Under the pieces are notes generated by a model that ran no database searches, was not told the origin of the DNA, and worked only from the letters and a program-made list of their open reading frames with translations. Below are positions 8,526 to 17,391 of a DNA stretch of 64,000 bases, piece by piece. Location: positions 55,124-119,123 of the forward strand of contig NZ_DCLL01000031.1 in assembly GCF_002321025.1 (NCBI RefSeq), in the 5' to 3' direction. Position numbers and translations under genes: made by a program. Position 1 is the first letter of the stretch; each line of letters begins with the position of its first letter. Origin of the DNA: Acinetobacter lwoffii. GTDB taxonomy: Bacteria; Pseudomonadota; Gammaproteobacteria; Pseudomonadales; Moraxellaceae.

Positions 8526-10001
8526 ATGAATGATCAGTTAAATGAAACCTTACTCGGCTGGATTAATGCCCTGAATGGCCCTTTATGGGATTTTCTGGTG
8601 GTGTTTCTGGTCGCAGTCGGTATTTTCTACACGATCATGACGGGTGCAGTACAAATTCGTTTGTTCTGGCACAGCATGAAAGTCATGAAAAATAGCCGTG
8701 GCAAGGTTCAGGATACGCACGGCATTACCCCGTTTCAGGCCTTTGTCACTGGACTGGCAAGCCGGGTCGGGGTGGGCAATGTCGCGGGTGTTGCCATTGC
8801 GATTGCAATTGGTGGCCCCGGTGCCGTTTTCTGGATGTGGTTTACTGCCTTTCTGGGCATGAGTTCTGCTTTTGTTGAATCCTCTTTGGCCCAGTTGTTT
8901 AAGGTGCGAGATAACAAAAACCAGCAATTCCGTGGTGGACCAGCTTATTACATTACCCAAGGCCTGAAACAGAAATGGCTCGGGATTGTCTTTGCGATTG
9001 CATTGATCACGACTTATGGTTTTGTCTTCAATGCAGTTCAGGCCAATGCCATTACCGGAGCAACCTCTCATGCCTGGGGCTGGGATCAGGCGAACCTGAT
9101 TCTGCCATTAGGCGGCCTGAATCTGGAAATTTCCTGGGTCGGATTGTTTCTGGTCTTGATGACTGCGGTGATCATTTTTGGCGGGATTAAACGGATTGCG
9201 AAAGTTGCGGAAAGCTTTGTGCCGTTTATGGCTGTGCTTTATCTGGCTGTGGCTTTGTATATTGCGGTCATCAATTACGATTTGCTCCCATCCATCTTCC
9301 AGCTCATTTTCAGTAAAGCCTTTGAATTTGAAGCCGCCGCTGGTGGATTCTTTGGCGCCATGGTATCTATGGCGATGATGATGGGCATCAAGCGTGGTCT
9401 GTTCTCTAACGAGGCAGGGATGGGTTCGGCACCGAATGCTGCTGCAGCTTCCGATGTCAAACATCCGGTCAACCAGGGTCTGGTACAGATGCTCGGAGTA
9501 TTTGTAGATACCTTTGTGGTGTGTTCATGTACCGCGATTATTATTCTGGTTTCGGGTCTGTATGAAAATGCAGGATTTGAAGGCGTGACCTTGACCCAGA
9601 TGGCGCTTGAAAGCCAGATTGGTGCTTGGGGTGATGACTTCCTGGCTTTGATTCTGTTCCTGTTTGCCTATTCTTCGATTATTGGTAACTATGCCTATGC
9701 CGAAGGAAACGTCCAGTTCATCAATAACAATAGCCGGGTGATGTTGATTTTCCGCTTATTTGTATTGGTCATGGTGTATTTCGGTTCTATCGCCAGTGTG
9801 CCATTGATCTGGAATATGGCAGATCTGTTCATGGGTGTCATGGCAAGCATCAACCTGATCGCAATCCTGTTGCTGATGCCATTCTTGCTGATGCTACTTC
9901 GCGACTATACTGGTCAGTTGAAGCGTGGTGTGAAAGAGCCTGAATTTAAACTGGATAACCATCCTAAATTTAAAGACAAGGTCAAATCAGATATCTGGTA
10001 A
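8526..10001 (+). CDS. Alanine/glycine:cation symporter (AGCS family)
   Basis: 491 residues with about 10-12 membrane helices. Signatures of the AGCS family (AlsT/DagA/YaaJ) are visible: TGLASRVGVGNVAGVAIAI near residue 77 and GLFSNEAGMGSAPNAAA near residue 292. The family imports alanine or glycine with Na+ or H+. It lies 45 bp after gltS on the same strand, with an AAGGA sequence before its ATG, and ends at a strong terminator, so gltS and this gene probably form an operon for amino-acid uptake. Which amino acid it prefers cannot be read from the sequence. Confidence 0.92.
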   Translation: MNDQLNETLLGWINALNGPLWDFLVVFLVAVGIFYTIMTGAVQIRLFWHSMKVMKNSRGKVQDTHGITPFQAFVTGLASRVGVGNVAGVAIAIAIGGPGAVFWMWFTAFLGMSSAFVESSLAQLFKVRDNKNQQFRGGPAYYITQGLKQKWLGIVFAIALITTYGFVFNAVQANAITGATSHAWGWDQANLILPLGGLNLEISWVGLFLVLMTAVIIFGGIKRIAKVAESFVPFMAVLYLAVALYIAVINYDLLPSIFQLIFSKAFEFEAAAGGFFGAMVSMAMMMGIKRGLFSNEAGMGSAPNAAAASDVKHPVNQGLVQMLGVFVDTFVVCSCTAIIILVSGLYENAGFEGVTLTQMALESQIGAWGDDFLALILFLFAYSSIIGNYAYAEGNVQFINNNSRVMLIFRLFVLVMVYFGSIASVPLIWNMADLFMGVMASINLIAILLLMPFLLMLLRDYTGQLKRGVKEPEFKLDNHPKFKDKVKSDIW

Positions 10002-10011
10002 GACTTGAAGC

Positions 10012-10041
10012 AAAAAGCCCCGATCATTCGGGGCTTTTTTT
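10012..10041. terminator. Bidirectional rho-independent terminator
   Basis: Perfect stem AAAAAGCCCCGA / TCGGGGCTTTTT with a 4 nt loop and T runs on both sides, between the AGCS gene and the convergent chrA. Confidence 0.93.
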
Positions 10042-10056
10042 GTGCCAAAGTTTTAT

Positions 10057-11262
10057 TTAAAAGAAATTTAAATAACTTTGATAAAGCACAAAGCCTAAAA
10101 TCAGGCTGAACCAGACCGGTAGTTTTGAGCGTAGCAGAGCAATCATCACCGCGACAAAGACCAGGTCGGAGCCATAACTAAAATAACGTTGTGAAAGATC
10201 CAGCAATAAATACAGTAACAGTCCCACTACCGCAGCATTGATGCCCATCACCGCCTGATGAATATGGCGCTGCTGCATCAACCATGACCAGTAAGGCAAG
10301 GTGGCAAAAATCAGAAAAAATGAAGGTAAAAATATTGTGCAGGTCGCTAGCACTGCATTCAGCCAGACATAAGGCGTCCAAGGCAGTAAAGCACCGATAT
10401 AACTGGCAAAACTGAATAAAGGTCCCGGCATCAGTTGGGTAAAGGCATAACCAAGATCAAAAGATTGCGCACTCACCAAACCGGTTGTGACAAAGTCCTG
10501 ATGTAACAAAGGCAGAATCACATGACCGCCACCAAACACCAGCGAGCCAGTCTGATAGAAATTGGAAAAAAATTGCAGCTCCGATTCACCCCATAATTTG
10601 CCTGCTAAGGGCAGCAGCAAAAATGGCAAGATAAATGCTAGCAGCCAATAGGGTGCAGCGGCAGATCGAATATATGGCGAGCTGATTGCCGTTTTGTTAA
10701 TTTCTTTGGGTTTCGAATCTGATTGGGAAAAATATCCAGCCAAGAGTCCACAGATTGCGCCCAGTATAATGACCAGAATCTGGTTAAAACTTACTGAAAC
10801 GACTATCAGTAATGCGACAGAGAGGATTAAGACAGCGTATTGCCAAACCGTTTTACAGAAGCTTCTCAGCATTTGCCAGAATGCCCAGGCGATTACAGAA
10901 AATACAATTAACTGGATGGTATGAAAGCTGTTTGAGTTTAAAATATGAAAATAGCTTTGACCCAAGAGCGCCACCAAGGTCATCAGAATCATTGAGGGCA
11001 GGGTAAAACCCAACCATGCGATCACGGCACCAGTATAGCCCCGTTGCAGATAACCGATCGACAGCCCCACCTGACTGCTGCTCGGCCCGGGTAAAAGTTG
11101 CGCCAAAGCGACCAGTTGACTGTACTGGGTGTCATTCAACCATTGCAGTTGGGTCACAAATTTTCGGTGAAAAAACACCAGATGCGCCGCTGGACCACCA
11201 AATGAAATGCAGCCCAGTTGCAGGAAAATCAGGAAAATCCGATACAGTGAGATTGAAGACAT
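10057..11262 (-). CDS. chrA: Chromate transporter, two-domain ChrA
   Basis: 401 residues, the length of the long-chain ChrA proteins. Two homologous halves are visible: the first begins QLGCISFGGPAAHLVFFHRKF with LLPGPSSSQVG following, the second has TGSLVFGGGHVILPLLHQDF followed by LMPGPLFSFASYIGALL. These paired FGGP/FGGG and PGP motifs are characteristic of the CHR superfamily, which expels chromate from the cytoplasm. No chrB or other metal-resistance gene is nearby, so the role in resistance is inferred from the family only. Confidence 0.9.
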   Translation of the reverse strand: MSSISLYRIFLIFLQLGCISFGGPAAHLVFFHRKFVTQLQWLNDTQYSQLVALAQLLPGPSSSQVGLSIGYLQRGYTGAVIAWLGFTLPSMILMTLVALLGQSYFHILNSNSFHTIQLIVFSVIAWAFWQMLRSFCKTVWQYAVLILSVALLIVVSVSFNQILVIILGAICGLLAGYFSQSDSKPKEINKTAISSPYIRSAAAPYWLLAFILPFLLLPLAGKLWGESELQFFSNFYQTGSLVFGGGHVILPLLHQDFVTTGLVSAQSFDLGYAFTQLMPGPLFSFASYIGALLPWTPYVWLNAVLATCTIFLPSFFLIFATLPYWSWLMQQRHIHQAVMGINAAVVGLLLYLLLDLSQRYFSYGSDLVFVAVMIALLRSKLPVWFSLILGFVLYQSYLNFF

Positions 11263-11386
11263 ACAGTTATGGGGAAAAATGAAGGTAAAGTAGCTGAACT
11301 GTATGACAGTTTTACGAAATTCTACAGACTATTTATGCATGTGTTTATACACTATGCTGCTTTAGATTAATGAGGACATTCTCTGC

Positions 11387-12391
11387 ATGCAGAAATATGT
11401 GTTGAGTATGGTGATACTGGGTACATTTGGCCTAAGTGCTTGCCAAACGACCCCAATGACAGCCCAAGCGGCGACCAGTCATCTACAACCTGCTGCACAA
11501 CGCGGAGAAGCTCAGGCACGTCCAAATCAAATTGATTTTCAAAAGATCAAGCAAACCCAACAGCGTCCGGTAGTTGCTTTAGTCCTAGGCAGTGGCGGTG
11601 CGCGTGGTTATGCGCATATTGGTGCGCTGGAAGTACTGGAACAGGCGGGTATTCAACCAGATTTTATTGTTGGAACTAGTGCGGGCAGTATTGTGGGCTC
11701 CATTTATGCAAGTGGCAAACCGGCGATTGAACTGCGCAATATTGCTCTCAGCATGCGACCGAATGATGTCCGTGATATCAAACTGGCCAGAAAAGGCTTT
11801 TTTGATGGCAAAAAAGTTGAGGACTATGTCAATTTGCAGGTCGATCAAACCCCGCTTGAAGCCATGAAAATCCCGATGTTTGTGGTAGCAACCGCGCTGA
11901 AAGAAGGCAAGAAAGTCGTCTTTAACTATGGCAATACCGGACAGGCGGTACGTGCTTCAGTCTCGATTCCGAGTATGTTCATTCCGACCATCATTCAAGG
12001 TAAAGAATATGTAGATGGTGGTCTAGTCAGTCCGGTGCCGGTCGATGTGGCACGTGAGTTGGGAGCCGACATTGTGATTGCGGTAGATATTCTGGCACAA
12101 CCCATTCACACGGAAACCAGCAATGTCTGGGGACTGTTTAACCAGAACATCAATATTATGCAGCAACATCTGGCGCATGAAGAATTAAAGCATGCAGATG
12201 TGGTGATTCAGCCGGATTTACGCGAAAAAGGCCATATCTTTGATGTCCGTGGCAGGGAACTCACCATGCAGGCTGGTGCCGAGGCGACCCAGTTAAAGTT
12301 GATGGAAATTTCACAAGCCTACCAAAAACATGATTATGCTCAAGGACATCGCATTCCACAGTTTGTGGTACATGAACATCAAGCTCAATAA
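11387..12391 (+). CDS. Patatin-like phospholipase, predicted lipoprotein (RssA-like)
   Basis: 334 residues. The N-terminus is a lipoprotein signal with lipobox LSAC (cysteine at about residue 19). The patatin domain follows: oxyanion loop GSGGARGYAHIGAL near residue 68, nucleophile elbow GTSAGS near residue 96, and the DGG aspartate motif near residue 209. So the Ser-Asp dyad is intact. The family hydrolyses acyl esters of phospholipids. E. coli RssA is cytoplasmic, whereas this one should be anchored in the envelope, so its substrate would be there. It is a single gene transcribed away from chrA. Confidence 0.88.
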   Translation: MQKYVLSMVILGTFGLSACQTTPMTAQAATSHLQPAAQRGEAQARPNQIDFQKIKQTQQRPVVALVLGSGGARGYAHIGALEVLEQAGIQPDFIVGTSAGSIVGSIYASGKPAIELRNIALSMRPNDVRDIKLARKGFFDGKKVEDYVNLQVDQTPLEAMKIPMFVVATALKEGKKVVFNYGNTGQAVRASVSIPSMFIPTIIQGKEYVDGGLVSPVPVDVARELGADIVIAVDILAQPIHTETSNVWGLFNQNINIMQQHLAHEELKHADVVIQPDLREKGHIFDVRGRELTMQAGAEATQLKLMEISQAYQKHDYAQGHRIPQFVVHEHQAQ

Positions 12392-12730
12392 ATCTTTTTT
12401 TTGAAATTTCTGTTTATCCCTATATCGCAGTATAGGGATATTCACTCAAAAGGATAACGGATCATCGGCTGTAACGCTTAACTGATTGTTATAAAAGATA
12501 AGATGATTGCCTATGTGTATCAGTCAGTCGGAATTATCGCAAAAGATAAAATTAATTTTAAATATAACAAATTGAATTATGAGTATATTGTTTTAAATAA
12601 TAAGCCTTATTCGTCTTAAATTAAAATTTTAATATTATTATTCGTATACTTAAGTTGATCAAATATTCAAAAACATCTGTGTTCGTGACAGAATGCAGTT
12701 TGAAAAGATCACTACACAGATGTAGACATC
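12392..12730. other. Intergenic region of 339 bp
   Basis: Holds a perfect 9 bp inverted repeat (12416-12439) just after the patatin gene and otherwise AT-rich sequence that must contain the promoter of the small gene at 12731. I see no other gene. Confidence 0.5.
12416..12439 (+). terminator. Hairpin after the patatin gene, possible terminator
   Basis: Stem ATCCCTATA / TATAGGGAT with a 6 nt loop. It is not followed by a clear T run, so it may stabilise the 3' end rather than terminate. Confidence 0.4.
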
Positions 12731-12907
12731 ATGACGCATATAAAAATTGGACAGCAGGTCAAACTGGCACAATTCGAACACTATATTTTTACAGTGACCG
12801 CGACCCATCAGGATGGTTCTTTTACCGTTGAAACGACCTTGGATGGTCAACAAATTTTAAGTTATCAGAACGTGGCGCAGGAAATGCTCAGGCCAGTGAT
12901 GCTTTAA
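12731..12907 (+). CDS. Small hypothetical protein, 58 residues
   Basis: ATG at 12731 to TAA at 12907. The product begins MTHIKIGQQVKLAQFEHYIF and continues with alternating polar and hydrophobic residues (FTVTATHQDGSFTVETTLDG) suggesting a small beta-rich soluble protein. No signal peptide or membrane helix is visible. Codon use looks like that of the neighbours, with third-position G/C higher than the AT-rich flanks, which supports real coding. Function is unknown. Confidence 0.6.
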   Translation: MTHIKIGQQVKLAQFEHYIFTVTATHQDGSFTVETTLDGQQILSYQNVAQEMLRPVML

Positions 12908-13194
12908 ATCACGCAGAGCCTTTTTATTTTCCTGAATTATTTTTGTTCAGAGCTTAAAACAGTGAAAAATTCTCAGTTGCTGTGTGATCAACCCCAGATA
13001 AATAAGTGTTGATTTATTGGCACTTAACTTTCTAACTGAGATTTTAAGCAATTAAATATATTTTTTTCTGTATGAATACATTTTCTATATCAATAATTGT
13101 GATGCTTCATTTGCCGAATTGAACATTTTATTCATGTTAAAAACGCTATAATAATAAACGATAACCTTGTCATTCAAAGAGTTCAAAGAAAACG

Positions 13195-13716
13195 ATGGCC
13201 CCTTTAGATCAAATTGCAGCAGTGTCGGATGACCAGTCAGAGTTAACGATGTCAGTTCTCATGACGCCAGATATGGCAAATTTTTCAGGAAATGTTCATG
13301 GTGGAACCATTCTGAAATTATTGGATCAGGTGGCGTATGCGTGTGCAAGTCGCTATTCGGGCAGTTATGTCGTGACCTTATCTGTAGACAAGGTGAATTT
13401 TAAAGAACCGATTCACGTTGGTGAGCTGGTTACCTTTCTGGCCAGTGTGAATCATGTTGGCCGTACTTCAATGGAAATCGGGATTCGTGTAGAAGCCCAG
13501 AATATTCAAAAGAGAACGGTACGTCATACCAATAGCTGTTATTTCACCATGGTTGCGGTGGATGAAAATGGTAAACCAAAACAGATTCCAGCTTTGAACC
13601 TGGACAATGACTGGAAACGTTGCCGTTTTGAAGCAGCAGAACAGCGTAAAGTCGCGCGTTTGCAAGAAAATCATCATCCTTCATGCAGCATTTATAAAAA
13701 GACTGCACAGAGTTAA
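13195..13716 (+). CDS. Acyl-CoA thioesterase (hotdog fold, YciA/BACH type)
   Basis: 173 residues with one hotdog domain. The motif GNVHGGTILKLLDQVAYACASRYSG carries the conserved GG and the aspartate of the long helix seen in YciA-like thioesterases, followed by VTLSVDKVNFKEPIHVGELV and the strand HTNSCYFTMVAVDENGKP. The family hydrolyses acyl-CoA to free acid and CoA in the cytoplasm. A C-terminal basic extension (from about residue 145) is a little longer than in YciA. It is a single gene ended by a perfect palindromic terminator. Confidence 0.87.
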   Translation: MAPLDQIAAVSDDQSELTMSVLMTPDMANFSGNVHGGTILKLLDQVAYACASRYSGSYVVTLSVDKVNFKEPIHVGELVTFLASVNHVGRTSMEIGIRVEAQNIQKRTVRHTNSCYFTMVAVDENGKPKQIPALNLDNDWKRCRFEAAEQRKVARLQENHHPSCSIYKKTAQS

Positions 13717-13733
13717 GTTAAATCGTGATTGAG

Positions 13734-13763
13734 AAAAGACCTTCATATGAAGGTCTTTTTTTT
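13734..13763 (+). terminator. Rho-independent terminator after the thioesterase gene
   Basis: Fully palindromic stem with half-site AAAAGACCTTCAT followed by its exact complement and a T run. Confidence 0.9.
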
Positions 13764-13814
13764 GCATCAATTTCAGTTTTTCACTGGAGCTTTGTTATTT
13801 TTTACCCTAATATA

Positions 13815-13832
13815 AAACGATACGTATCGTTT
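13815..13832. promoter_or_regulatory. Perfect 18 bp palindrome, candidate operator of the adjacent TetR regulator
   Basis: AAACGATACGTATCGTTT is identical to its reverse complement and lies 35 bp before the start of the TetR gene. TetR dimers usually bind such palindromes over their own promoter, so autoregulation and control of the downstream MFS gene is likely. Binding is inferred. Confidence 0.7.
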
Positions 13833-13866
13833 CGATTTTTAGATCTTAAAAGTTAAGTAGAAAAAT

Positions 13867-14430
13867 ATGAGCAGTGACGAAAAAAGTTCCCGACGACAGC
13901 AGTGCATTTTACAGGCGGTCGCAGATGCGCTGGCAGAATGTGAATATCATCAGCTGACGATTGAAGATGTAGCGGCACGTGCCGGTGTTGGCAAGTCCAC
14001 GATTTATCGATGGTGGAAACATAAATCGGAACTGGTGCTGGACACTTTCAAACAGCATACAGCTTCGGTATTTGAGCTGGATACCTCTAAAAGCCTGAAA
14101 AGCAATCTCATTCAACAACTCGGTTCTTTATCTCAAGCGCTGAATCATCCGGTCGGTCGGGCTTTGCTGGTAGTGATTGCCAATCACCGCGAACTGGCAG
14201 GTGAGTTCTTTCAGCAATATCTCTTGCCACGTCGGCAACAGACCCATCAACTGATTCAGCAAGCGATTGAACGGGGAGAAATCCGCGCTGATTATCCTTT
14301 TGATTTGATGCTGGATACCTTATACGGCCCGATTCATTACCAGATCATTTTTTTCAACCGGATTCCAGATGAACACTATATCCAGAATCTGGTCGAGTTG
14401 GCCTTGCATCCGGTCACTGTTCAAGCCTGA
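13867..14430 (+). CDS. TetR family transcriptional regulator
   Basis: 187 residues. The N-terminal helix-turn-helix is clear (LTIEDVAARAGVGKSTIYRWW, residues about 38-58), and the C-terminal ligand-binding half looks like the TetR_C_11/16 type, with an RALLVVIANHRELAGEF segment. It probably represses the MFS gene that starts about 40 bp downstream, and itself, through the palindrome at 13815-13832. The ligand is unknown; the MFS partner suggests a drug or small metabolite. Confidence 0.9.
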   Translation: MSSDEKSSRRQQCILQAVADALAECEYHQLTIEDVAARAGVGKSTIYRWWKHKSELVLDTFKQHTASVFELDTSKSLKSNLIQQLGSLSQALNHPVGRALLVVIANHRELAGEFFQQYLLPRRQQTHQLIQQAIERGEIRADYPFDLMLDTLYGPIHYQIIFFNRIPDEHYIQNLVELALHPVTVQA

Positions 14431-14470
14431 GTTTGTGCTATTTCCCTACAAGTTTTAAGAGTTGGTGATT

Positions 14471-15670
14471 ATGTCAGTTAGCGCTGAGCGGTTATGGAAT
14501 CGCTCATTTATCTTGTGCTTATTCAATAATTTTTTCCTGTTTGTTTATTATTTTGCCTTACTGACCATCTTGCCGATTTACATCATGAAAGATCTGGGCG
14601 GTTCGGTAAAAGAAGCGGGTCTGGCGCTGACACTATTTTTGGCCTCTTCGATTGCGGTTCGGCCATTTTCCGGCATGATCATCGAAAAGCTCGGCAAGAA
14701 AATCTCGATGCGCGGTGCAGGCGTGATTTTTGCCTTATTTTCCTTTAGTTATTTGCTGGTAGATAGCATGTGGTCGCTGTTGCTGGTGCGTTTTTTACAT
14801 GGTATCTGGTTCAGTATTCTGACCACGGTGGCAGTACCCGTCGCTAATGAATTTATTCCTGAACAGCGCAAAGGTGAGGGCATGGGCTATTTCGTCATGT
14901 CGACCAATCTGGGTGTGGTTTTTGGGCCCTTGCTGGCATTGACCGTAATTCAGTTCACCAGCTTCAAAGTCTTATTTGGCATTCTTGCCGTTATCATTTC
15001 TTTGGGGCTCATTTTCTGTTGGATGCTCAAAATCACAGAGTTACCAAAACCTGAAGCTATAAGCACAGAAAAAACCAGCTTGAGCTTGCAGGATATTCTG
15101 GAAGTCAAAGTTCTGGCGGTAAGTTTTGTGGCTTTACTAACCGCTTTTGCCTACTCGGGCATCATGAGTTTTATTACTGCATTTAGTGAAACCAAGCAGC
15201 TTTTGGGCTATACCAGCGTATTCTTTATTGTATTTGCAGCATCCATGTTGCTGGTCAGACCTTGGGTTGGAAAGATTTATGACCGTAAGGGACCCAGTGC
15301 GGTGATTTATCCTTCATTTATTTTCTTTGCCATGGGTCTGGTGATTGTCAGTCTGATTTCCAATCAATGGATATTATGGTTGTCGGCAGTGTTTATTGGC
15401 ATCGGTTATGGTTCACTATTCCCATGTTTGCAGACCTTGGCCATTCAGTCGGTCGACAAACAGCGTATGGGACATGCGATTTCAACCTTCTTTACCCTGT
15501 TTGATCTGGGTTTAGCGATCGGTTCCGTGGCAATGGGAGTATTGATTGCCTATTGGGGCTTTGAAACTACTTATGTTTTGAGTGCCGCACTCGTCATTGT
15601 GACGATATTGGTTTATCGTCAGTATGTTGCCAAAAAGCAAAATAAGCGCCCGGCAAGTTTGGAGTTATAA
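14471..15670 (+). CDS. MFS transporter (putative drug or metabolite exporter)
   Basis: About 399 residues with 12 predicted membrane helices in two halves and motif-A-like loops (GMIIEKLGKKISMRG after helix 2 and GKIYDRKGPS in the second half). I chose the ATG at 14471 because an AAGAG sequence lies 9 nt before it; the frame also offers a TTG at 14462. The gene follows the TetR gene and ends 1 nt before a LysR gene, so the three form a cassette. The substrate cannot be told. With a local repressor, an inducible efflux role is the most likely one. Confidence 0.87.
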   Translation: MSVSAERLWNRSFILCLFNNFFLFVYYFALLTILPIYIMKDLGGSVKEAGLALTLFLASSIAVRPFSGMIIEKLGKKISMRGAGVIFALFSFSYLLVDSMWSLLLVRFLHGIWFSILTTVAVPVANEFIPEQRKGEGMGYFVMSTNLGVVFGPLLALTVIQFTSFKVLFGILAVIISLGLIFCWMLKITELPKPEAISTEKTSLSLQDILEVKVLAVSFVALLTAFAYSGIMSFITAFSETKQLLGYTSVFFIVFAASMLLVRPWVGKIYDRKGPSAVIYPSFIFFAMGLVIVSLISNQWILWLSAVFIGIGYGSLFPCLQTLAIQSVDKQRMGHAISTFFTLFDLGLAIGSVAMGVLIAYWGFETTYVLSAALVIVTILVYRQYVAKKQNKRPASLEL

Positions 15671-15671
15671 A

Positions 15672-16564
15672 ATGGAATTAAGGCATTTACGTTATTTCGT
15701 TACGGTGGCGCAGGAACTGAACTTTACCCGTGCCGCGGAAAAATTAAATACGGTACAGCCTTCATTGAGCCAGCAAATCAAGGATCTGGAACATGAGGTT
15801 GGCGTACAGTTGCTAGAGCGGAATAACCGTAAGGTCGGGCTAACTGAAGCTGGACAGGCGTTTTTAAAAGAAGCTTTACTGAGTCTTGAGCATGCAGAGC
15901 GCGCCATTCAGACTGCCAGACAGATCGCGAATGCACAGCAGGATCAGCTGAATATCGGATTCGTGCCGGTCGCGGAAATGAAAGTCTTTCCTTATATCAT
16001 GCCGAATATCCGCGCGCATTTTCCTGAACTGAAAGCACAGTTTCATCGTCTGACCGATGCAGAGCAGTTTAGTGCCTGAAGAAATGGACAGATCGACATT
16101 GCCTTTACCCGTTATCCGGGGCAGTTAAGTGAGTTTGATTCGATCCGCATTTTTGATGAGCCTTTAACCTTGATTGTGCCCAAAGATTCCCCGGCTGCGG
16201 CCTTGCCCTATGTCAGTATCAAGAGTTTTGAAAGTCAGGACTTTGTAATTAGTGATGAGCAGTCCTCACCGCAACTGCATAAGCTGATTCAGGATTTTTT
16301 TAAACAGTCTAAATTAAAAGTGAATGTGGTGCAGTATTCCACCAATATCCTGCTCAATGTCAATCTGGTAGGGATGGGGTGGGCTGGAGTCTGGTGCCGA
16401 CCTATGTGATTCCATTGCTCGGCGATAATATTGTGGTGAAAAAGACCCTGGAACCGTTGCCGATGATTGGGCTCTATGCCAATTATCGCAAGGATCAAAA
16501 ACATGTGGTGATTGATCTGATTTTAAAAGTATTAAAAGAAAAGTTTTGTGTGGATCTTTTCTAA
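15672..16564 (+). pseudogene. LysR family transcriptional regulator, broken by a nonsense codon and a frameshift
   Basis: The first part encodes a normal LysR helix-turn-helix (MELRHLRYFVTVAQELNFTR, then AAEKLNTVQPSLSQQIKDLE). At 16077-16079 a TGA interrupts the frame, after which the same frame continues with NGQIDIAFTRYPGQLSEFDS, a typical effector-domain sequence. Near 16375-16382, in a G-rich run, the frame must shift by one base to restore GWSLVPTYVIPLLGDNIVV up to the stop at 16564. Repaired, the product would be about 296 residues, normal for BenM/CatM-like LysR proteins. Two lesions argue for true decay over a single sequencing error. Its ATG is 1 nt after the MFS stop. Confidence 0.85.
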
Positions 16565-16694
16565 TATCTGCATCGTTGATCAGCCCATCGAAAAAGCAGT
16601 GCGACAGAAATGATCTGTAGCACATCCTTTTAAATCGGAACTGCAAATCGCTTTATACTGAACCTCTAACAATAAAAAAACCGGTTGAAGCAGG

Positions 16695-17312
16695 ATGATG
16701 AAGCTCTATAACAATCCGCAATCACGTGGCCTGACCTTGTTGCCTTTGCTGAAAGAATTACAAATTGAAGATCAGATTGAGCAGGTGGAGATTGCCTATG
16801 AGGATATGCATCAGCAGGCGTATACACAGATCAATCCGATGGGAAAAGTTCCCTGTCTGGTAGATCAGGATGTCGTCATTTCAGAAATGGCCGCCATTTT
16901 TATCTATCTGGCAGATAAATATCGTGACAAAGGATTGGCACCTACTTTGGATGATCCGAAGCGTGGAGCGTATTTGAAATGGATATTTTTCTGTCATGGG
17001 CCCTTCACCGAATATATCGATATAAAAAATTTGCAGGTACCGCCAGAAAATATTGAAAAGAACCGAAGAAGTTTAAGTTTTGGGAATGAAGCAGCCGTAT
17101 TTGATTTTCTGAAACAGGGTATCGGGCAGGCCAGTCCTTATCTGTTGGGTGAAAAAGTCTCGGCGGCGGATCTCTATGTGGCTTACTGTTTGATCTTTGC
17201 GATCTCTGCGAAAATTTTACCGAAATTTGATAAGTTCAGGCCCTTCATGCAGCAGATGGCTCGCCGTGATTCCTTGAAAGATATTCCGTGGTTTCAGGAA
17301 TACCGAGTCTAA
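16695..17312 (+). CDS. Glutathione S-transferase family protein
   Basis: 205 residues. The N-terminal thioredoxin fold shows MKLYNNPQSRG at the start, INPMGKVPCLVDQDVVISE with the cis-proline and the SE glutathione-binding pair, and AAIFIYLADKY; an all-helical C-terminal domain follows. It probably conjugates or reduces electrophiles with glutathione in the cytoplasm. Two ATG codons (16695 and 16698) are adjacent; the second fits family N-termini better. It lies 130 bp after the LysR pseudogene and is convergent with the hydroxylase gene. Confidence 0.87.
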   Translation: MMKLYNNPQSRGLTLLPLLKELQIEDQIEQVEIAYEDMHQQAYTQINPMGKVPCLVDQDVVISEMAAIFIYLADKYRDKGLAPTLDDPKRGAYLKWIFFCHGPFTEYIDIKNLQVPPENIEKNRRSLSFGNEAAVFDFLKQGIGQASPYLLGEKVSAADLYVAYCLIFAISAKILPKFDKFRPFMQQMARRDSLKDIPWFQEYRV

Positions 17313-17352
17313 TTCCTCGGTCTATATATTGTCCGGGATATCTAAAAATAAT

Positions 17353-17376
17353 AAAAAAACCACGCCGAAGCGTGGT
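17353..17376 (-). terminator. Rho-independent terminator after the MhpA-like gene
   Basis: Stem ACCACGC / GCGTGGT with CGAA loop; the T run lies on the minus strand. It may also serve the convergent GST gene. Confidence 0.85.
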
Positions 17377-17391
17377 GAAAGGTGACCAATA

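Noticed and set aside
8583..9071. Minus-strand frame of 162 codons opposite the AGCS symporter gene
   Set aside because: It is a shadow of the real gene, without start signals or recognisable domain.
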